Of a stretch of 64,000 nucleotides of DNA, positions 1 through 8,294 are shown in pieces; position 1 is the first letter of the stretch, and each line of letters begins with the position of its first letter. Made by a program: the position numbers and the translations under genes. The notes under the pieces were generated by a model that saw only the letters and a program-made list of their open reading frames with translations, searched no databases and was not told the DNA's origin. The DNA comes from Cupriavidus laharis. GTDB lineage: Bacteria > Pseudomonadota > Gammaproteobacteria > Burkholderiales > Burkholderiaceae. Where the stretch lies: positions 124,001 through 188,000 of the forward strand of contig NZ_CAJZAI010000003.1 in assembly GCF_914271435.1 (NCBI RefSeq), written 5' to 3'.

Positions 1-181
1 CCTCATTCGCCAACATAGAACCGTGTGACCGGCCTCTCCCTGACCGCCACCGTATGGCCGTAGCCCCTACCGCGCGAGCGGTTTAGTCCTCCGACCCACT
101 GCTGTCATTCGTTAAAGCTTGGCGAGTGACTCAAGTTTGGGCCAGAGCGGTCGTCGAAACGGCGTGCCTCGGTAGACAACG

Positions 182-1114
182 CTAAAGGCCGAGGCTGCCT
201 GCCAGTCGCTGCGCTAGTCCATCGCGGCGGAAGGCTTCCACAACGTGGTCGATGAATGCGCGTGTCTTGCCGGGCATCAGGGTGCGCGTAGGGTAGTACA
301 ACGAAATGGCGCCGGCGTCGGCGTACCAGCGCGGAAGTACGCGTACGAGTTCGCCACGTTCGATCCATGGCAGCACATCGGGTACCGCCAGCAGTGCCAC
401 GCCCAGACCCAGCAGCGCGGCTTCCCGCATGGCGGCCGGGTCGCTGACGACAATGCGTTCGCGCATGGTCGTGGCAACCTCGTTGCCGGCGGCATCGCGC
501 ATAGTCCAGTGGCGCGTGCGTCCGGTGCGCCCGGAGCGCATGACGATGCCGTCCATGACGTTCAGCATGGCCGGATCAGCAGGCAGCGTGCGTTCCCGCA
601 GATACGCCGGCGACGCCACCGCGACGATATGCGCGGGTGCCAGTGGGCGCGACACAAGACCCGGCGCCAGTTCGAAGCCTCCACCTATGGCTGCGTCGAA
701 GCCCTCGGCAATCAAGTCGATGGCGCGATTCTCGAAATGCCATTCCGGGCGGATCGCAGGGTAACGCTGCAGGAAATCAGGGAGCAACGGCATCACGTAA
801 GCCACGCCGAACGACGGCGCCAGGCTGACTTTCAGCACACCGGCCGGTTCGCCGTGGTCGTTCGACATGGCGGCGATGGCGGCTTGCAGCGCGTCCAGGT
901 TGCCGCCAATGGAGGCAAGGAAGCGTTCGCCAGCCTCGGTAAGCGTCAGCTTGCGCGTCGAGCGCTGGAACAGTCGCACGCCCAGATTGCGCTCGAGCAT
1001 TGCCACGTTGCGGCTGACGGCCGCGGGGGTCAGGGCCAGTCGGCGACCCGCCGCCGAAAAGCTGCCCGTTTCGGCGCTGCGCACAAAGGATTCGAGGTTG
1101 GCGAGGGTTTCCAT
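182..1114 (-). CDS. LysR-family transcriptional regulator
   Basis: A 310-residue LysR-type regulator. The N-terminal winged helix-turn-helix (residues about 1-60) begins METLANLESFVRSAETGSFS and contains the typical segment TPAAVSRNVAMLE. The rest is a substrate-binding-like effector domain of normal length. It is transcribed away from the SDR gene starting at 1231, across a 116-bp intergenic region, the classic arrangement for a LysR protein controlling its divergent neighbour. The sequence does not reveal the effector. The family call is secure; the target is inferred from position only. Confidence 0.9.
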   Translation of the reverse strand: METLANLESFVRSAETGSFSAAGRRLALTPAAVSRNVAMLERNLGVRLFQRSTRKLTLTEAGERFLASIGGNLDALQAAIAAMSNDHGEPAGVLKVSLAPSFGVAYVMPLLPDFLQRYPAIRPEWHFENRAIDLIAEGFDAAIGGGFELAPGLVSRPLAPAHIVAVASPAYLRERTLPADPAMLNVMDGIVMRSGRTGRTRHWTMRDAAGNEVATTMRERIVVSDPAAMREAALLGLGVALLAVPDVLPWIERGELVRVLPRWYADAGAISLYYPTRTLMPGKTRAFIDHVVEAFRRDGLAQRLAGSLGL

Positions 1115-1230
1115 CCGGCTCAGTTTACACGATTGCTTGAAGATGATTCGAATAATTCATTACTAATCATCGTGCAATCGAACACCCATACTTCGTTCAC
1201 ACCTTCTGATTCACCCCAACGGAGAAAGAA

Positions 1231-1983
1231 ATGACTCAACAGACCCTTCCCCTGGCCGGCAAGATCGCCCTCGTTACCGGCGGATCGCGCTCCATCGGCG
1301 CCGCCATCGCCCGCCGCCTGGCCGCCGACGGCGCGGCCGTAGCGCTGACCTACAGTGCCTCAGCGGACAAGGCCGCCACGGTAGTGCGCGAGATCGAAGC
1401 AGCCGGCGGCCACGCCATCGCGCTCGCCGCGGACGCCGGCGATGCGGCCGCGGTGCGCCGGGCCGTGGCAGCGACGGTCGACGCCTTCGGCGGCCTCGAC
1501 ATCCTCGTCAACAACGCCGGCCTGGGCTTGGGCGGTGCCATCGAGGACATCGCGTTCGACACCTACGAGCGCATGATTGCGGTGAACGTGACCGGCGTAT
1601 TCGTGGCCACGCAGGAAGCGGTGCGCCATATGAAGACGGGCGGGCGAGTGATTCACATCGGTTCGTCGATGGCGCGCTACGCGGCGTTTCCCACGGCATC
1701 GCTCTACACGCTGACCAAGGGCGCGATCGCAGGCTTCAATCGCAGCCTGGTGCGCGATCTGGGGCCGAAAGGCATCACGGTCAACACCGTCCACCCCGGC
1801 CCGACCGACACCGATATGAATCCCGCCGGCGGCCCGGTCAGTGAGATCGTGGGACCCGGCATTGCCCTGGGACGATACGGGCAGCCGCATGAGATTGCCG
1901 GCGTGGTGGCGTTCCTCGCCGGTCCGGACGCAGCCTTCGTCACCGGTGCCGAGATCGTTGCCGATGGCGGCTTCACCGCCTGA
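1231..1983 (+). CDS. SDR family oxidoreductase (FabG-like)
   Basis: A 250-residue classical short-chain dehydrogenase/reductase. The NAD(P)-binding motif TGGSRSIG lies at residues 16-23, NNAG near residue 90 and the catalytic YTLTK motif near residue 157. The C-terminus ends in the usual FVTGAEIVADGGF. A ribosome site (GGAGAAAG) precedes the ATG. It is followed 14 bp later by an F420-reductase-like gene, so the two probably form an operon under the divergent LysR regulator. The substrate cannot be read from the sequence. Confidence 0.92.
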   Translation: MTQQTLPLAGKIALVTGGSRSIGAAIARRLAADGAAVALTYSASADKAATVVREIEAAGGHAIALAADAGDAAAVRRAVAATVDAFGGLDILVNNAGLGLGGAIEDIAFDTYERMIAVNVTGVFVATQEAVRHMKTGGRVIHIGSSMARYAAFPTASLYTLTKGAIAGFNRSLVRDLGPKGITVNTVHPGPTDTDMNPAGGPVSEIVGPGIALGRYGQPHEIAGVVAFLAGPDAAFVTGAEIVADGGFTA

Positions 1984-1997
1984 ACCGGGAGACCGTC

Positions 1998-2615
1998 ATG
2001 CAAGCAAGCTACGGAAAGACCATTGGCATCATCGGCGCGGGCGCAATCGGCACGGCGTTTGCCACGGCGCTGGCACGCCACGGCATCCAGGCGGTGCTGG
2101 CCAACAGCCGTGGGCCTGAAACGCTGCAGGATGCCGTGCAAGCCATCGGGCCTTCGATCCGCCCGGGCACGCGTGAGCAAGCCGCGGCGCAAGACATCGT
2201 GCTGGTGGCAGTCAACTGGTCGAAGCTGCCGCAGGCGCTGGCCGGGTTGCCGGACTTTGGCGGGCGCATTGTCATCGATGCCAATAACCCGATCGAGGCG
2301 CCGCTGTTTCGCCCCGCGGACCTGCATGGCCGCTCGTCGAGCGCAGTGTTTGCAGACCTGGTGCCCGGCGCGCGTGTCGTGAAGACGTTCAATCACCTGC
2401 AGCCCGCGCTGGTCGCCGGCGATCCGCAAGCTGAAGGTGGCCGCCGCGTGATGTTCATCTCGGGTGACGATGCGAACGCCAAAGCCGAGGTGGCCAAGTT
2501 GATCGATCGCCTCGGGTTCTTCGGCATCGATCTCGGTTCGCTCGACGGGGGCGGAAGACAGCATCAGTTTCCTGGAGGACCGCTGGCCGCGCTGAATCTG
2601 GTGAGGTTGGGTTGA
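1998..2615 (+). CDS. NADPH-dependent F420 reductase-like NAD(P)-binding protein
   Basis: A 205-residue Rossmann-fold protein with the dinucleotide motif GIIGAGAIGTAF near the N-terminus followed by ANSRGP, where the Ser-Arg suggests NADP(H) preference. The C-terminal pattern LGSLDGGGRQHQFPGGPL is typical of the NADPH:F420 oxidoreductase-like family (PF03807). Burkholderiaceae are not known to rely on F420, so a flavin or other substrate is likelier. It sits 14 bp behind the SDR gene and is probably cotranscribed with it. Confidence 0.85.
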   Translation: MQASYGKTIGIIGAGAIGTAFATALARHGIQAVLANSRGPETLQDAVQAIGPSIRPGTREQAAAQDIVLVAVNWSKLPQALAGLPDFGGRIVIDANNPIEAPLFRPADLHGRSSSAVFADLVPGARVVKTFNHLQPALVAGDPQAEGGRRVMFISGDDANAKAEVAKLIDRLGFFGIDLGSLDGGGRQHQFPGGPLAALNLVRLG

Positions 2616-3068
2616 CTTGAAGGGCGGGACTGGAGCAATCGAAACAGAAACTCGCTATCGATAGTCCGGCAAGCTCCACATAGTGAACCCGTCCGCTGTG
2701 TCAGAGCTTCGGCCATTCAGTCTGAGGGCCCGGCCGTCGCTTTCTGGCCGACTACGGTCGTACGCTGAACACAACCGAAGACTTCTACAAGGAGAAGAGC
2801 CTGCGCCGATACTAGCCCGTTAAGGGCAACTATGCCGCCCTCACCATCCGGAACGGTTGGATTTTTCGGCCATGAAGAGCTCAGGATCAGTTCCCACAGC
2901 CAACGGGGTTGGGCCGCCGCAATATGGACCTGCTGCGCGGCAGCCAAATGCCTGAATGGAGAACGGAAATCCCGGTGCTCGTCCGGAACTATCCAGCCCG
3001 TTGATCCGTAACTATTCGACCTCGCCGAGGGCCCGCTTTAAGGGTGGTGGCCGGCCGGGAGTCGGCCA
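2616..3068. other. Intergenic region, nothing recognised
   Basis: About 450 bp between the F420-reductase-like gene and the converging 3' end of acxR. Short open frames occur on both strands but have no recognisable domain, ribosome site or conserved start. It may be decayed sequence. No tRNA or strong terminator with a T-run was seen. Confidence 0.4.
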
Positions 3069-5084
3069 TCATCGTTGTGCGGAGCCGCCTGAACTGTCGG
3101 GCCTTGCACGAATCGCGGCCAGTTTGACATACAACGTACTGCGGGAGATGCCAAGTGTGCGGGCCGCCATCGACATATTTCCGTGCGCGGTAGCGATCGC
3201 ATCCAGTATCGCCTGCCTTTCCACTTCTTCAAGACGTCCCGACACGACAGGAACTGGCGTTGGCGATATCGCGGTGGCCGGGTTGGTCGCCTGAGCGATG
3301 GTCGGAGGCAGCAGCGAAATATCGATGCACTCGCTGTCACAGAGGGCGAACATCACTTCGAAGACGTTCTGCAGTTCACGTATGTTGCCCGGCCAGCCAT
3401 AGCCAAGAAGCGCCTGCCGGACCATGGGGCTGAGCTGTTTGGGCGTGCAGCCATACTTGCGTGCCAGCCTGGCGTTGAGATGGTCGATGATGACCTCGAT
3501 ATCGCCGGGGCGTTCGCGTAGCGCCGGCAATGGCAAGCTCACTGCGCAGAGGCGGTGGTACAGGTCTTCGCGGAAGCAGCCTGCGGCGATCTCTTTTCTC
3601 AGGTCTCGATTGGTGGCCGCTATGATGCGCACCGAGATGCGTCGCTCGCGGGTGTCTCCCAGCCGGACAACAACGCCGTCTTGCAGCACGCGCAACAGGT
3701 GGGGCTGCATATCCAGTGGCAACTCGCCGACCTCGTCCAGGAACAGCGTACCGCCGTCTGCCTGCTCGAACTTGCCTGGCAGGCCGCCGCGACGGGCGCC
3801 GGTAAAGGCGCCATCGGCATAGCCAAAGAGTTCGCTGGCCAGCAATTCACGGGTGAAGGCGCCGCAATTGACGGCAATGAACGGCCCATCGGACCGTTGG
3901 CCTGCGCGATGCAACGCCCGGGCGAAGAGTTCCTTTCCTGCACCAGTCTCGCCCAGCAGCAATACAGGCAGATCGAGCGGAGCGATTCGGCGCGCGCGTG
4001 CCTTGGTGGCGGCCAGCACCTCGCTTTCCCCGATGATCTCGCCAAATGGATCGTTGTCAGGCGCAGTCGCTGGTGTGACGGCGTCCGTTTGTACCGATAC
4101 GGATGTTCGATGACGGGATGCCGACAGCGGGATCACCAGCATCGTGCCCAGGACCCCATCATGGTCCTTCACCGCGTGCAGCCATTCGGGACGAAGCCAT
4201 TGTGGCCGCTGGCAATATTGATCGACCTCAGGCAATTCAAGGTCGAGTCCGGGGACCCGGCTGCCGATTTCCCATGGAAGCGGGGCTTCATAGCTTTCGC
4301 GCGCCGCTTGTGCATTGCTATTCGTGCGGACAATGCGTCCCCGGCTATCGACCAGCACCACATAGTCGCTGGCGTAACGAATGAAATGGTCGATGGCGCG
4401 GCTCAGCAACCGCTCGTGGCGCGCACCGTCGCGGCGAGCCAGTTCGCATTCGATCTGCCTTGCGGCGGCAATCACCAGCCCCAGGGTATGCCCGTGGAGC
4501 GTCTCCTTGACGCCGGAGATATCCACGACACCCAGCAAGGTGCGGGCGAATGGGTCGAAGATGGGCGCAGCGGCGCAGGTCCACCGCTTGACGTCCATGC
4601 AGAAATGCTCGTTGGCATGGATCTGAACCGGCGCGACGGCGGCGATAGCGGTACCGATGGCATTGGTGCCGATGACTTCCTCGTTCCAGCAGCCGCCGGT
4701 AGCCAGGTTGATTCTCTCGCCAACACTGCGGGTTCTGGTTTCGCCATCGAGGTGGAGGACGGTGCCACTGGAGTCACAAAGCATGATCAGGGTCCCGCAT
4801 TCACGCAGGACCTCGCGCAGGCCGTCAAGTGCGGGACTCGCCGCCTCACGCAAGTCGCGGTTCTGACGCTGCAACTGCCGCAGCCGGTCGGCGCCGGCGC
4901 CGGGGGCGAAGTGCTTCTCCGGATCGACCGATTCGGAGCGGCAACGCTCCCAGGAGGCCAGGACAACGCCTCGCACACCTTTGACTTCGGCAGGGCGTTC
5001 ATGCAGAAAACGCTCCCAGGCCGAAGCCACAAGCTGTTCGTCGCCGATGCGGGGGACCAGGGCGCTGCAATGACCGAAGGGCAT
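3069..5084 (-). CDS. acxR: Sigma-54-dependent activator of acetone carboxylase (AcxR/AcoR family)
   Basis: A 671-residue enhancer-binding protein. An N-terminal GAF-type sensor region (about residues 60-220) precedes a PAS-like linker and a sigma-54 AAA+ domain. The AAA+ domain has Walker A GETGAGKE, the sigma-54 contact loop GAFTGAR and Walker [15 protein letters not shown]-terminal Fis-type helix-turn-helix ([19 protein letters not shown]) ends the protein. This is the architecture of AcoR and AcxR, which switch on ketone and acetoin catabolism. The gene lies beside acxABC, and the acxA promoter is a consensus sigma-54 site. Paired TGTC-N9-GACA sites lie 108-155 bp upstream of its own start, suggesting autoregulation. 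The exact inducer is inferred from context. Confidence 0.9.
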   Translation of the reverse strand: MPFGHCSALVPRIGDEQLVASAWERFLHERPAEVKGVRGVVLASWERCRSESVDPEKHFAPGAGADRLRQLQRQNRDLREAASPALDGLREVLRECGTLIMLCDSSGTVLHLDGETRTRSVGERINLATGGCWNEEVIGTNAIGTAIAAVAPVQIHANEHFCMDVKRWTCAAAPIFDPFARTLLGVVDISGVKETLHGHTLGLVIAAARQIECELARRDGARHERLLSRAIDHFIRYASDYVVLVDSRGRIVRTNSNAQAARESYEAPLPWEIGSRVPGLDLELPEVDQYCQRPQWLRPEWLHAVKDHDGVLGTMLVIPLSASRHRTSVSVQTDAVTPATAPDNDPFGEIIGESEVLAATKARARRIAPLDLPVLLLGETGAGKELFARALHRAGQRSDGPFIAVNCGAFTRELLASELFGYADGAFTGARRGGLPGKFEQADGGTLFLDEVGELPLDMQPHLLRVLQDGVVVRLGDTRERRISVRIIAATNRDLRKEIAAGCFREDLYHRLCAVSLPLPALRERPGDIEVIIDHLNARLARKYGCTPKQLSPMVRQALLGYGWPGNIRELQNVFEVMFALCDSECIDISLLPPTIAQATNPATAISPTPVPVVSGRLEEVERQAILDAIATAHGNMSMAARTLGISRSTLYVKLAAIRARPDSSGGSAQR

Positions 5085-5191
5085 GGAAAGATCCCTATCA
5101 ATGGGTTGCAGCTACCCTATGCCCGCGCCCTCGGCAAGTCAACTAATCTCTTTCCATTCAAAGACTTGTGCGCCGCATCAACGTGTAGGGA

Positions 5192-5239
5192 CTGTCCGGA
5201 TTCCGGACAGCGCGACCTAAGGTGTCATGATCCCGGACA
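5192..5239. promoter_or_regulatory. Paired activator sites upstream of acxR (TGTC-N9-GACA, 30 bp apart)
   Basis: The first site (5192-5210) is a perfect 19-bp palindrome, CTGTCCGGATTCCGGACAG. The second (5223-5239, TGTC-N9-GACA) is an imperfect copy whose centre is exactly 30 bp away, about three helical turns. The second site lies in the last codons of the LRAT-domain gene. The same paired layout recurs upstream of acxA. They are read as AcxR enhancer sites by inference from position and repetition. Confidence 0.7.
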
Positions 5240-5753
5240 GTGACCCGTTTGCCGTGGAATCCAAATCGGCAAGCGCCCGTGCTCCCGACACACTCCGTAA
5301 AGCCATGGCCCTGAGCCGGGCAATCGCCGTGACGGCGGCAACCTGCACGGCGCCCACCCATGACGCCCACGCATCGATCTGGTCGCTGCGGCTCTCACCG
5401 TACAGGCACCACGTGCAAAAGTGCTCGCAGTTGTTGGACATCAGCCGATAGCGATCCTCGCCGAGGCGGGAATAGGCGCGTTGGACCGCTTGCGCACCAG
5501 CGAACCTGGCCCCCGGGCTGTGTTGGATCCAGACCGGCCGCCCATGCGCGAATTCCGCGAGCGTTACCTCGTTGACCGGGCCGCGACGCAGAAGCCGCGA
5601 CAGCCCCTCGTAATGCACGACCTTTCCTGAGCCCGTGTAGACGCCATGATGGGTGTACCCAAGTCGGGCGGTGACGAGATGCAGCCCTATCGCCGAATCC
5701 TCGTCGGCAACGGCTTCGACAACCAGGCGACTTTCCTTCGTTGGCGCTTTCAT
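5217..5753 (-). CDS. LRAT/H-rev107-domain protein (NlpC/P60 superfamily)
   Basis: A 178-residue protein with the permuted papain-like fold signature of the lecithin:retinol acyltransferase family: a histidine in YTHHGVYTG (residues 33-41) and the nucleophile Cys109 in NNCEHF. This family includes acyltransferases, phospholipases and bacterial relatives of unknown role. A longer in-frame start exists, but a sigma-54-type promoter at 5795-5809 would put the transcript start near 5783, so the ATG at 5753 is preferred. The gene lies between acxR and acxA, divergent from acxABC, and appears to share their control. Its function in acetone metabolism is unknown. Confidence 0.8.
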   Translation of the reverse strand: MKAPTKESRLVVEAVADEDSAIGLHLVTARLGYTHHGVYTGSGKVVHYEGLSRLLRRGPVNEVTLAEFAHGRPVWIQHSPGARFAGAQAVQRAYSRLGEDRYRLMSNNCEHFCTWCLYGESRSDQIDAWASWVGAVQVAAVTAIARLRAMALRSVSGARALADLDSTANGSLSGIMTP

Positions 5754-5794
5754 TCGCTTCACCACGCTTCGGATGCTATGCACCTGACACCCGA

Positions 5795-5809
5795 GCACAG
5801 GGCGTGCCA
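5795..5809 (-). promoter_or_regulatory. Sigma-54 promoter for the LRAT-domain gene
   Basis: Read on the minus strand the sequence is TGGCACGCCCTGTGC, one mismatch from the consensus TGGCACG-N4-TTGC. GG and GC elements are separated by exactly 10 bases. The predicted transcript start is about 30 bases before the chosen ATG at 5753. Confidence 0.65.
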
Positions 5810-5921
5810 TGGCTGCAGGGGCTTCCCGGCAGGAAGACATCCGTGCGCCAACCGCGATGCCGGCGGCCGGAGGCCAACCTTGTGGGGCAACGAATCCCGC
5901 TACGCGATGAAGGACAGGAAG

Positions 5922-5968
5922 CGTCTGATTCCCGGACACACCTGTACGAGGCGTCAGGAATCCGGACA
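5922..5968. promoter_or_regulatory. Paired activator sites between the LRAT-domain gene and acxA
   Basis: Two imperfect CGTC-N9-GACA sites (5922-5938 and 5952-5968) have centres exactly 30 bp apart, the same layout as the pair upstream of acxR. They lie about 100-150 bp from both the acxA promoter (6070) and the divergent LRAT promoter (5809), a normal distance for sigma-54 enhancers. Assignment to AcxR is inference. Confidence 0.65.
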
Positions 5969-6069
5969 GCATCGCCATGCGCCCTGGCACGCGCGAAGGT
6001 GCCAGGGCCTGCGTGCAGTGCCTTGATTTCAAACGCATACCGGCGCTACACGCTGGTGCTTTCCAGCCT

Positions 6070-6084
6070 TGGCACGTGCCTTGC
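6070..6084 (+). promoter_or_regulatory. Sigma-54 promoter of acxABC
   Basis: TGGCACGTGCCTTGC is a full match to the -24/-12 consensus, with GG at 6071-6072 and GC at 6083-6084. It lies 55 bp before the acxA start and agrees with regulation by the adjacent sigma-54 activator. Confidence 0.88.
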
Positions 6085-6138
6085 CATGGAGTTGGCGTGG
6101 GAAACCCCACCATGACGAAACCAATGACAGGAGGCAAC

Positions 6139-8283
6139 ATGCAATCGCAGTCCACAGTACAGGTGATGGGCATCGATGCCGGCGGCACGATGACCGACAC
6201 GTTCTTCGTACGCTCGGATGGCCGGTTCGTGGTCGGCAAGGCGCAGAGCAATCCGGGCGACGAATCCCTTGCCATCTACAACTCTTCCGAAGATGCCCTG
6301 GCCCACTGGAACCGGACAGTGGACGATGTCTATCCGGAACTCGTAACCTGTGTTTACTCCGGTACGGCCATGCTCAACCGCATCCTCATGCGCAAGGGGC
6401 TTGCCGTCGGCCTTATCTGCAACCGCGGATTCGAGCAGATCCATTCGATGGGCCGCGCGCTGCAGAGCTACCTGGGCTATGCCCTGGAAGACCGCATCCA
6501 CCTCAACACCCACCGCTACGACGAGCCGCTGGTGCCCGTCTCGCGCACGCGCGGCGTCACCGAGCGCACCGATGTGCAGGGGAAGGTGGTCATCCCGCTG
6601 CGCGAGGACGAAGTCCGCCAGGCGACCCGCGAACTGGTGGAGGCCGGCTCGCAGGCCATCGTCATCTGCCTGCTTCAATCCCACAAGAACGAATCCAGCG
6701 AGCAACGCGCCCGCGACATCGTGCGCGAGGAATTGAAGAAGCTGAAAGCCGATATTCCTGTCTTCGCCTCGGTGGACTACTACCCGTCGCGCAAGGAAAG
6801 CCACCGGATGAACACCACCATCCTCGAGGCTTACGGTGCGGAGCCTTCGCGCCAGACGCTGAAGAAGGTCAGCGACCGTTTCAGGAAGCACGGTGCCAAA
6901 TTCGACCTGCGCGTCATGGCCACGCACGGCGGCACCATCAGCTGGAAGGCCAAGGAACTCGCGCGCACGATCGTCTCCGGCCCCATCGGCGGCGTCATCG
7001 GCTCCAAGCTGCTGGGCGAGTACCTGGGCGATGAAAACATCGCCTGCTCCGATATCGGCGGCACCAGCTTCGACGTGGCCCTGATCACCAAGGGCAATTT
7101 CGCCATCAAGTCCGATCCCGACATGGCGCGGTTGGTGCTGTCCCTGCCCCTGGTAGCAATGGACTCGGTGGGCGCCGGCGCCGGCAGCTTCGTGCGCCTC
7201 GACCCCTACAGCAAGTCGATCAAGCTCGGCCCCGACAGCGCCGGCTACCGCGTCGGCACCTGTTGGCCGGAAAGCGGCCTCGACACGGTGTCTGTCTCCG
7301 ACTGCCACGTCGTGCTCGGCTACCTGAACCCGGAGAACTTCCTGGGTGGCGCCATCAAGCTCGACGTGCAGCGCGCCCGCGACCACATCAAGGCGCAGAT
7401 CGCCGACCCGCTCGGCCTGTCGGTCGAGGATGCCGCCGCGGGCGTCATCGAGCTGCTCGATCTCACCCTCTCCGAGTACCTGCGCGCCAACATCAGTGCC
7501 AAGGGCTACAACCCGGCGGACTTCACCTGCTTCTCCTACGGCGGCGCCGGCCCGGTGCACACCTACGGCTACACCGAGGGCGTCGGCTTCAAGGACGTCG
7601 TCGTGCCGGCCTGGGCGGCCGGCTTCTCGGCCTTCGGCTGCGCCTGCGCCGACTTCGAGTACCGCTACGACAAGTCAGTGGACCTTGGTGTTGCCCAGCA
7701 CGCCCCCGACGCCGACAAGGAAGCTGCCTGCAAGAGCCTGCAGGAAGCCTGGTCCGAACTGGCAGTCAAGGTCATCGACGAATTCGTCCTCAATGGCTAC
7801 AAGCCCGAGGACGTGTTGCTGATCCCGGGCTACAAGATGCAGTACATGGGCCAGTTGAATGACCTCGAAATCGTCTCGCCGGTGACCAGCGCCGCCACCG
7901 CCGCCGACTGGGACCAGATCGTCGAGGCCTTCGAGAACACCTACGGCCGTGTCTACGCCAGCTCTGCGCGCTCGCCGGAACTGGGCTTCTCGATCACCGG
8001 TGCCATCCTGCGCGGCACTGTCGTGACCCAGAAGCCGGTGCTGCCGGAAGACCCGGATGCCGGCCCGACACCGCCCAAGGAAGCCTATCTCGGCACCCGT
8101 CCGTTCTACCGCCACAAGAAGTGGGTGGATGCCGCGCTCTGGAAGATGGAAGCCCTCAAGGCCGGCAACCACATCGTGGGTCCCGCCATCATCGAATCCG
8201 ACGCCACGACCTTCGTCGTGCCAGACGGCTTCGAAACCACGATCGACAAGCACCGCCTGTTCCATCTCAAGGAAGTGAAATAA
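6139..8283 (+). CDS. acxA: Acetone carboxylase beta subunit
   Basis: A 714-residue subunit of the hydantoinase A/oxoprolinase superfamily. The nucleotide-binding motif GIDAGGTMTD lies at residues 11-20, and SDIGGTSFDVALI forms the second phosphate-binding segment. Acetone carboxylase (alpha2 beta2 gamma2) converts acetone, bicarbonate and ATP to acetoacetate with release of AMP and phosphate. The start at 6139 is chosen because AGGAGG sits 4 bases upstream; the longer frame runs back over the sigma-54 promoter. The length agrees with Xanthobacter AcxA (about 717). It is first in the acxABC operon, with acxB 11 bp downstream. Confidence 0.94.
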   Translation: MQSQSTVQVMGIDAGGTMTDTFFVRSDGRFVVGKAQSNPGDESLAIYNSSEDALAHWNRTVDDVYPELVTCVYSGTAMLNRILMRKGLAVGLICNRGFEQIHSMGRALQSYLGYALEDRIHLNTHRYDEPLVPVSRTRGVTERTDVQGKVVIPLREDEVRQATRELVEAGSQAIVICLLQSHKNESSEQRARDIVREELKKLKADIPVFASVDYYPSRKESHRMNTTILEAYGAEPSRQTLKKVSDRFRKHGAKFDLRVMATHGGTISWKAKELARTIVSGPIGGVIGSKLLGEYLGDENIACSDIGGTSFDVALITKGNFAIKSDPDMARLVLSLPLVAMDSVGAGAGSFVRLDPYSKSIKLGPDSAGYRVGTCWPESGLDTVSVSDCHVVLGYLNPENFLGGAIKLDVQRARDHIKAQIADPLGLSVEDAAAGVIELLDLTLSEYLRANISAKGYNPADFTCFSYGGAGPVHTYGYTEGVGFKDVVVPAWAAGFSAFGCACADFEYRYDKSVDLGVAQHAPDADKEAACKSLQEAWSELAVKVIDEFVLNGYKPEDVLLIPGYKMQYMGQLNDLEIVSPVTSAATAADWDQIVEAFENTYGRVYASSARSPELGFSITGAILRGTVVTQKPVLPEDPDAGPTPPKEAYLGTRPFYRHKKWVDAALWKMEALKAGNHIVGPAIIESDATTFVVPDGFETTIDKHRLFHLKEVK

Positions 8284-8294
8284 GGAGACACGCC

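Noticed and set aside
2717..2947. Small minus-strand frame in the 2.6-3.1 kb gap
   Set aside because: No ribosome site, no family pattern, and stop-rich surroundings. Reported only as an unrecognised gap.
5085..5191. Search for a sigma-54 promoter directly upstream of acxR
   Set aside because: No GG-N10-GC element with reasonable consensus was found on the minus strand, so acxR is probably read by another sigma factor.
5754..6275. Upstream extension of the LRAT frame to 6275
   Set aside because: It crosses both sigma-54 promoters and antisense acxA coding sequence, and has no family similarity.
6046..7560. Minus-strand frame opposite acxA
   Set aside because: Shadow of the acxA coding sequence, with no recognisable domain.
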